NCBI GenBank assembly: GCA_034434335.1
Contig: DAOTZS010000118.1
Span: 1-16,251 of the forward strand
DNA: 16,251 nucleotides
From: DAOTZS01 sp034434335
GTDB lineage: Bacteria > Chloroflexota > Anaerolineae > CG2-30-64-16
Direction of reading: 5' to 3'
The notes beneath the pieces are model-generated. The model ran no database searches, was not told the origin of the DNA, and saw nothing but the letters and a program-made list of their open reading frames with translations. The position numbers were made by a program, and so were the translations under genes. Shown piece after piece: positions 14,070 to 16,251 of this stretch. How positions within the stretch are numbered: the first letter of the stretch is position 1; every line of letters begins with the position of its first letter.

Positions 14070-15557
14070 TCACCGGGCCACAGGACAGACAAGAGCTGTG
14101 ACCGAATGCGGCTCAAAGGTGTGTCGCCACGACCGCCCCTCCACCATCACTGTCTCCTTGCGGCAGTCCACCTGGTCCGGCGCGTCGAACGTATTGCTGG
14201 CCTTGATGTCTGGGCCGTTGACCACCAGCACCTGGCCTGGGCCGCTGAACTGCCCGGCCGCCAGCGTCACCTCCGCCTCAACCGCCTGATCTGCCGAGCG
14301 GTTGACCACGAAAAGCGCCACCTGCCTGCGCATCGTGTCCAGGGTGGCAGCCACATCCAGCACCCGGATGCCGGTGTAGCCTCTGCCAGCGAAGGTCTCA
14401 CCTGCCCAGAAGGGATCGAGCGCGATGTCCCCGCAATGCTGGCTGTACAGCTCAAATGGGTAGTAGATCGTCTGGCATACCAGGCCATCGGGGCGGGTGA
14501 GGATCGGCGCGATGACGTTGACGATCTGCGCCAGGTTGGCCATACGCACGCTGCGGGCGTGGCGGATGAAGGCGTTCAACTGCAAGGCCGTCACCAGGGC
14601 ATCCTCCAGGTTGTAGACCTCCTCCAGCTTCTCGGCCACCCCCGTGCGATACCAGACGTTCCACTCGTCCACGGCCAGGGCCACGGGGTGCGTGATCCCG
14701 TGCGCCAGGCTGACGGCGCGGATCAGCCCTTCGCAGGCACTCAGGCGCTCCTCGAACAGCTCTGAGAGGGCCATGTAGCCGGCAAAGTCGTCCTCGCGAT
14801 TGCCCACGTACCAGTGGATGGAAAGGTAGTCGAGCAGCGGCTGGGGGCAGCCGGGCAGGGGCCGGCCAGCCGCTTCCAGCAACAACTGGAACCGTTCGAC
14901 CCAATCCGGCGCCCAACTTGAGGTGGCAGAGGCGATCAGCCGGATCTCAGGGTCAACCCACTTCATGACCTTGCCGAACTCCACGAAAGCGCGCGCGTAC
15001 TCCTGGGGGGTCTTGTAGCCGATCTGCCACTGGCCATCTACCTCGTTGCCAATCCCCCAGTACTTCACCTGGTGCGGCGCGTAGTAGCCATGCTCGCGAC
15101 GTAGCTTGACCAGCGCCGTGTCCTGGGTACCGTTGCAGTACTCTACCCAATCGCGCGCCTCGCGCAGATCGCCGTCGCCGCAGTTGACGACCAGGTACGG
15201 CTCGGCGCGCAGTTGGCGACAGAAATAGATGAACTCGTTAGTGCCGAAGGTGTTGGGCTCCAGCGCGTGCCAGGCCAGGTCCAGGCGGGTCGGGCGCTCC
15301 AGGCGGGAGCCGACGCCATCCCGCCAGCGATAGCCGGAGGCAAAGTTGCCACCCGGATAACGGATGATCGGCATGCGCAGGCGATGGAGCGCGGCCAGCA
15401 CGTCGGTGCGCAGGCCATTGTGGCCGGCCAGCGGTGAATCGGGGTCATAAATGCCACCATAAATGCAACGTCCCAGGTGCTCGGCGAACCCGCCGAAGAT
15501 GTTGCGGTCTATTGTCCCGCGTTGGCGGTCCAGGTCAAGGCGTATCTCGGTCAACAT
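14070..15557 (-). CDS. abfA: GH51 alpha-L-arabinofuranosidase
   Basis: This 495-residue intracellular enzyme removes terminal alpha-L-arabinofuranosyl residues from arabino-oligosaccharides derived from arabinan or arabinoxylan. Conserved blocks appear in order: HLGRCIYGGIYDP (27-39), PIIRYPGGNFASGYRWRDG (63-81), the acid/base E172 in YWGIGNEVDGQWQIG, SIHWYVGNREDDFAGYMALS in the middle, and the nucleophile E298 in AVDEWNVWYRT. A C-terminal beta-sandwich follows. Length and the catalytic pair match well-studied GH51 enzymes such as that of Geobacillus, where the pair is E175/E294. No signal peptide is present, so arabino-oligosaccharides must be imported first. AGGAGG at 15565-15570 lies 7 nt before the ATG. 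It follows the dehydratase small-subunit gene after 41 nt. Confidence 0.95.
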   Translation of the reverse strand: MLTEIRLDLDRQRGTIDRNIFGGFAEHLGRCIYGGIYDPDSPLAGHNGLRTDVLAALHRLRMPIIRYPGGNFASGYRWRDGVGSRLERPTRLDLAWHALEPNTFGTNEFIYFCRQLRAEPYLVVNCGDGDLREARDWVEYCNGTQDTALVKLRREHGYYAPHQVKYWGIGNEVDGQWQIGYKTPQEYARAFVEFGKVMKWVDPEIRLIASATSSWAPDWVERFQLLLEAAGRPLPGCPQPLLDYLSIHWYVGNREDDFAGYMALSELFEERLSACEGLIRAVSLAHGITHPVALAVDEWNVWYRTGVAEKLEEVYNLEDALVTALQLNAFIRHARSVRMANLAQIVNVIAPILTRPDGLVCQTIYYPFELYSQHCGDIALDPFWAGETFAGRGYTGIRVLDVAATLDTMRRQVALFVVNRSADQAVEAEVTLAAGQFSGPGQVLVVNGPDIKASNTFDAPDQVDCRKETVMVEGRSWRHTFEPHSVTALVCPVAR

Positions 15558-15598
15558 GGGGCTTCCTCCTCAAATGGCCAAAGTCTGATAAAGTCAAG

Positions 15599-16015
15599 CT
15601 ACTCAGCCCGGAGCAGGCCGCGGGCCTGATAGACCTCGGCAGCCTCTCGCACCAGGGCTGCGCTCTCGGGCGCAGCGTATTCGGTTTCCAGCCGCGCGGC
15701 CAGGGCAAGCAGCTCGGCGTAGGAGGCGCGGCCCGGCCGCAACATCTCGTACATGGCCAGCAACTGCTCGTCGGGGATGGCCGTCAGCTCTGCGGCCCTG
15801 CGCAGGTTGCAGGCCAGCGGGAGGTAACCGGCCGCCGCGGCGATCTCGGCCTGCCGGCGCAGGGTATCGGCCGTGATGTGGAGATCGGCGGGCGACAGCT
15901 CGCCGGCCGCAACCCGCTCCAGCGTCACCTCTGACAAGGGCCGGCCGCTGACCGCGCGCAAGGTGTCGCGGCAGCTTTCCATCAATGGGTAAGGTTCCCG
16001 TAGCGGATGTGGCAT
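15599..16015 (-). CDS. pduE: Coenzyme-B12-dependent diol/glycerol dehydratase small subunit (PduE-like)
   Basis: This 138-residue helical protein matches the small (gamma) subunit of adenosylcobalamin-dependent propanediol or glycerol dehydratase. Family features in order are GRPLSEVTLERVAAGELSP (24-42), ADTLRRQAEIA (49-59), NLRRAAELTAIPDEQLL (70-86), YEMLRPGRASYAELL (89-103) and VREAAEVYQARGLLR (122-136). It is shorter than enteric PduE (about 170 residues) because the N-terminal extension is missing. The active enzyme needs the large PduC-type and medium PduD-type subunits, usually encoded immediately upstream. Here the 236 nt upstream up to the window edge contains palindromes and no such gene. 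AGGAGG at 16022-16027 is 6 nt from the ATG. With GH51 downstream, the context is sugar catabolism. The large subunits may lie further right or elsewhere. Confidence 0.85.
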   Translation of the reverse strand: MPHPLREPYPLMESCRDTLRAVSGRPLSEVTLERVAAGELSPADLHITADTLRRQAEIAAAAGYLPLACNLRRAAELTAIPDEQLLAMYEMLRPGRASYAELLALAARLETEYAAPESAALVREAAEVYQARGLLRAE

Positions 16016-16064
16016 GCGTTACCTCCTGACCTTTCTCCGTTCGTAACTATTCAGGCCGATTGAA

Positions 16065-16117
16065 ATCGCCCCTCCTGGGCACTTCGTGCCGGGTGGGGCG
16101 ATCTGGAGGATCGCCCC
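16065..16117. repeat. Overlapping alternative hairpins upstream of the leftward operon
   Basis: ATCGCCCC occurs at 16065-16072 and 16110-16117, with its complement GGGGCGAT between them at 16095-16102. The middle copy can pair with either side, giving two mutually exclusive stems. Inside the first is another stem, GGCAC (16078-16082) with GTGCC (16086-16090), around a TTC loop. The region is 50-100 nt upstream of the dehydratase small-subunit start. It could be the terminator of a gene to the right, an attenuator-like leader, or part of a dispersed repeat. Confidence 0.6.
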
Positions 16118-16171
16118 ATAGGCATCAAGTTAAGGAGACCAGGTAGCTGTTCTCTCTTGGGGGGACGAAGA

Positions 16172-16238
16172 CCCTCCCCTGCCAGCCCGGTACGGGCACA
16201 GCGTCGCTGTGCCCGTACCGGGGCGCAGCGGGGGAGGG
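16172..16238. repeat. Large nested palindrome (about 67 nt)
   Basis: The core is a perfect 18-bp inverted repeat, CCCGGTACGGGCACAGCG (16186-16203) and its complement at 16205-16222, separated by a single T. Outer arms CCCTCCCC (16172-16179) and GGGGAGGG (16231-16238) also pair, as does CTGC with GCAG between them. The GC-rich arms and placement in an intergenic region suggest a REP- or MITE-like dispersed palindrome. The sequence after it continues GC-rich (GGCCAGGGTGGGGG) to the window edge, so the element may extend further. Confidence 0.7.
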
Positions 16239-16251
16239 CCAGGGTGGGGGC

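Noticed and set aside
14061..14765. 234-codon + strand frame
   Set aside because: It is antisense to the GH51 gene, which has both catalytic glutamates and full-length similarity.
16016..16064. Promoter for the leftward operon
   Set aside because: No -35/-10 pair with acceptable spacing was found on the - strand; only the ribosome binding site is clear.
16065..16238. CRISPR array
   Set aside because: The repeats are inverted and not directly repeated with regular spacers, and no cas gene is present.

Overview
The window looks like an accessory carbohydrate-utilisation region of a moderately GC-rich bacterium, most likely a Chloroflexota member (Anaerolineae/Caldilineae-like). That placement is an inference. 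It rests on a Tat-type lipoprotein solute-binding protein with a long Pro/Ala/Gln-rich linker, the mixture of CUT1 and CUT2 sugar transporters, GH2 and GH51 glycosidases and Gfo/Idh/MocA enzymes, and GC-rich palindromes in the spacers. No rRNA, tRNA, transposase or CRISPR array was seen.

Left half, + strand (1-4947): a tightly packed run starts with the last codons of a probable TauE/SafE-type permease. A DUF1634 membrane protein overlaps it by four bases. Next come a tandem-GAF protein, a CUT2-type ABC ATPase, a CUT2-type permease and an L-fucose/L-arabinose isomerase-family protein. No solute-binding protein for the CUT2 system is in view.

Middle, + strand (5069-11176): a CUT1 sugar importer follows (Tat lipoprotein binding protein and two MalF/MalG-type permeases, no ATPase), ending in a large cytoplasmic GH2 glycosidase. 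Two strong hairpins separate the binding protein from the permeases. One is an orthodox stem-loop with a T-rich tail; the other is a 44-nt near-perfect palindrome. A 13-bp perfect stem-loop at 11195-11223 closes the + strand unit where it meets the opposing operon.

Right half, - strand (16015 down to 11236): five genes read leftward. They are a coenzyme-B12 diol/glycerol dehydratase small subunit (PduE-like) with no large or medium subunit in view, a GH51 alpha-L-arabinofuranosidase, a cytoplasmic seven-motif FG-GAP/VCBS beta-propeller protein, a Gfo/Idh/MocA oxidoreductase, and an iron-sulfur flavoprotein-like FMN reductase. The 236 nt upstream of this operon is dominated by inverted repeats.

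Together the genes suggest import of plant-derived oligosaccharides, intracellular hydrolysis by GH2 and GH51 enzymes, and isomerisation or oxidation of the released sugars. The most unusual points are the apparently separated dehydratase small subunit, the cytoplasmic FG-GAP protein beside a sugar oxidoreductase with a changed active-site motif, the Asn-to-Cys change beside the GH2 catalytic glutamate, the incomplete transporters, and the palindrome-rich spacers.
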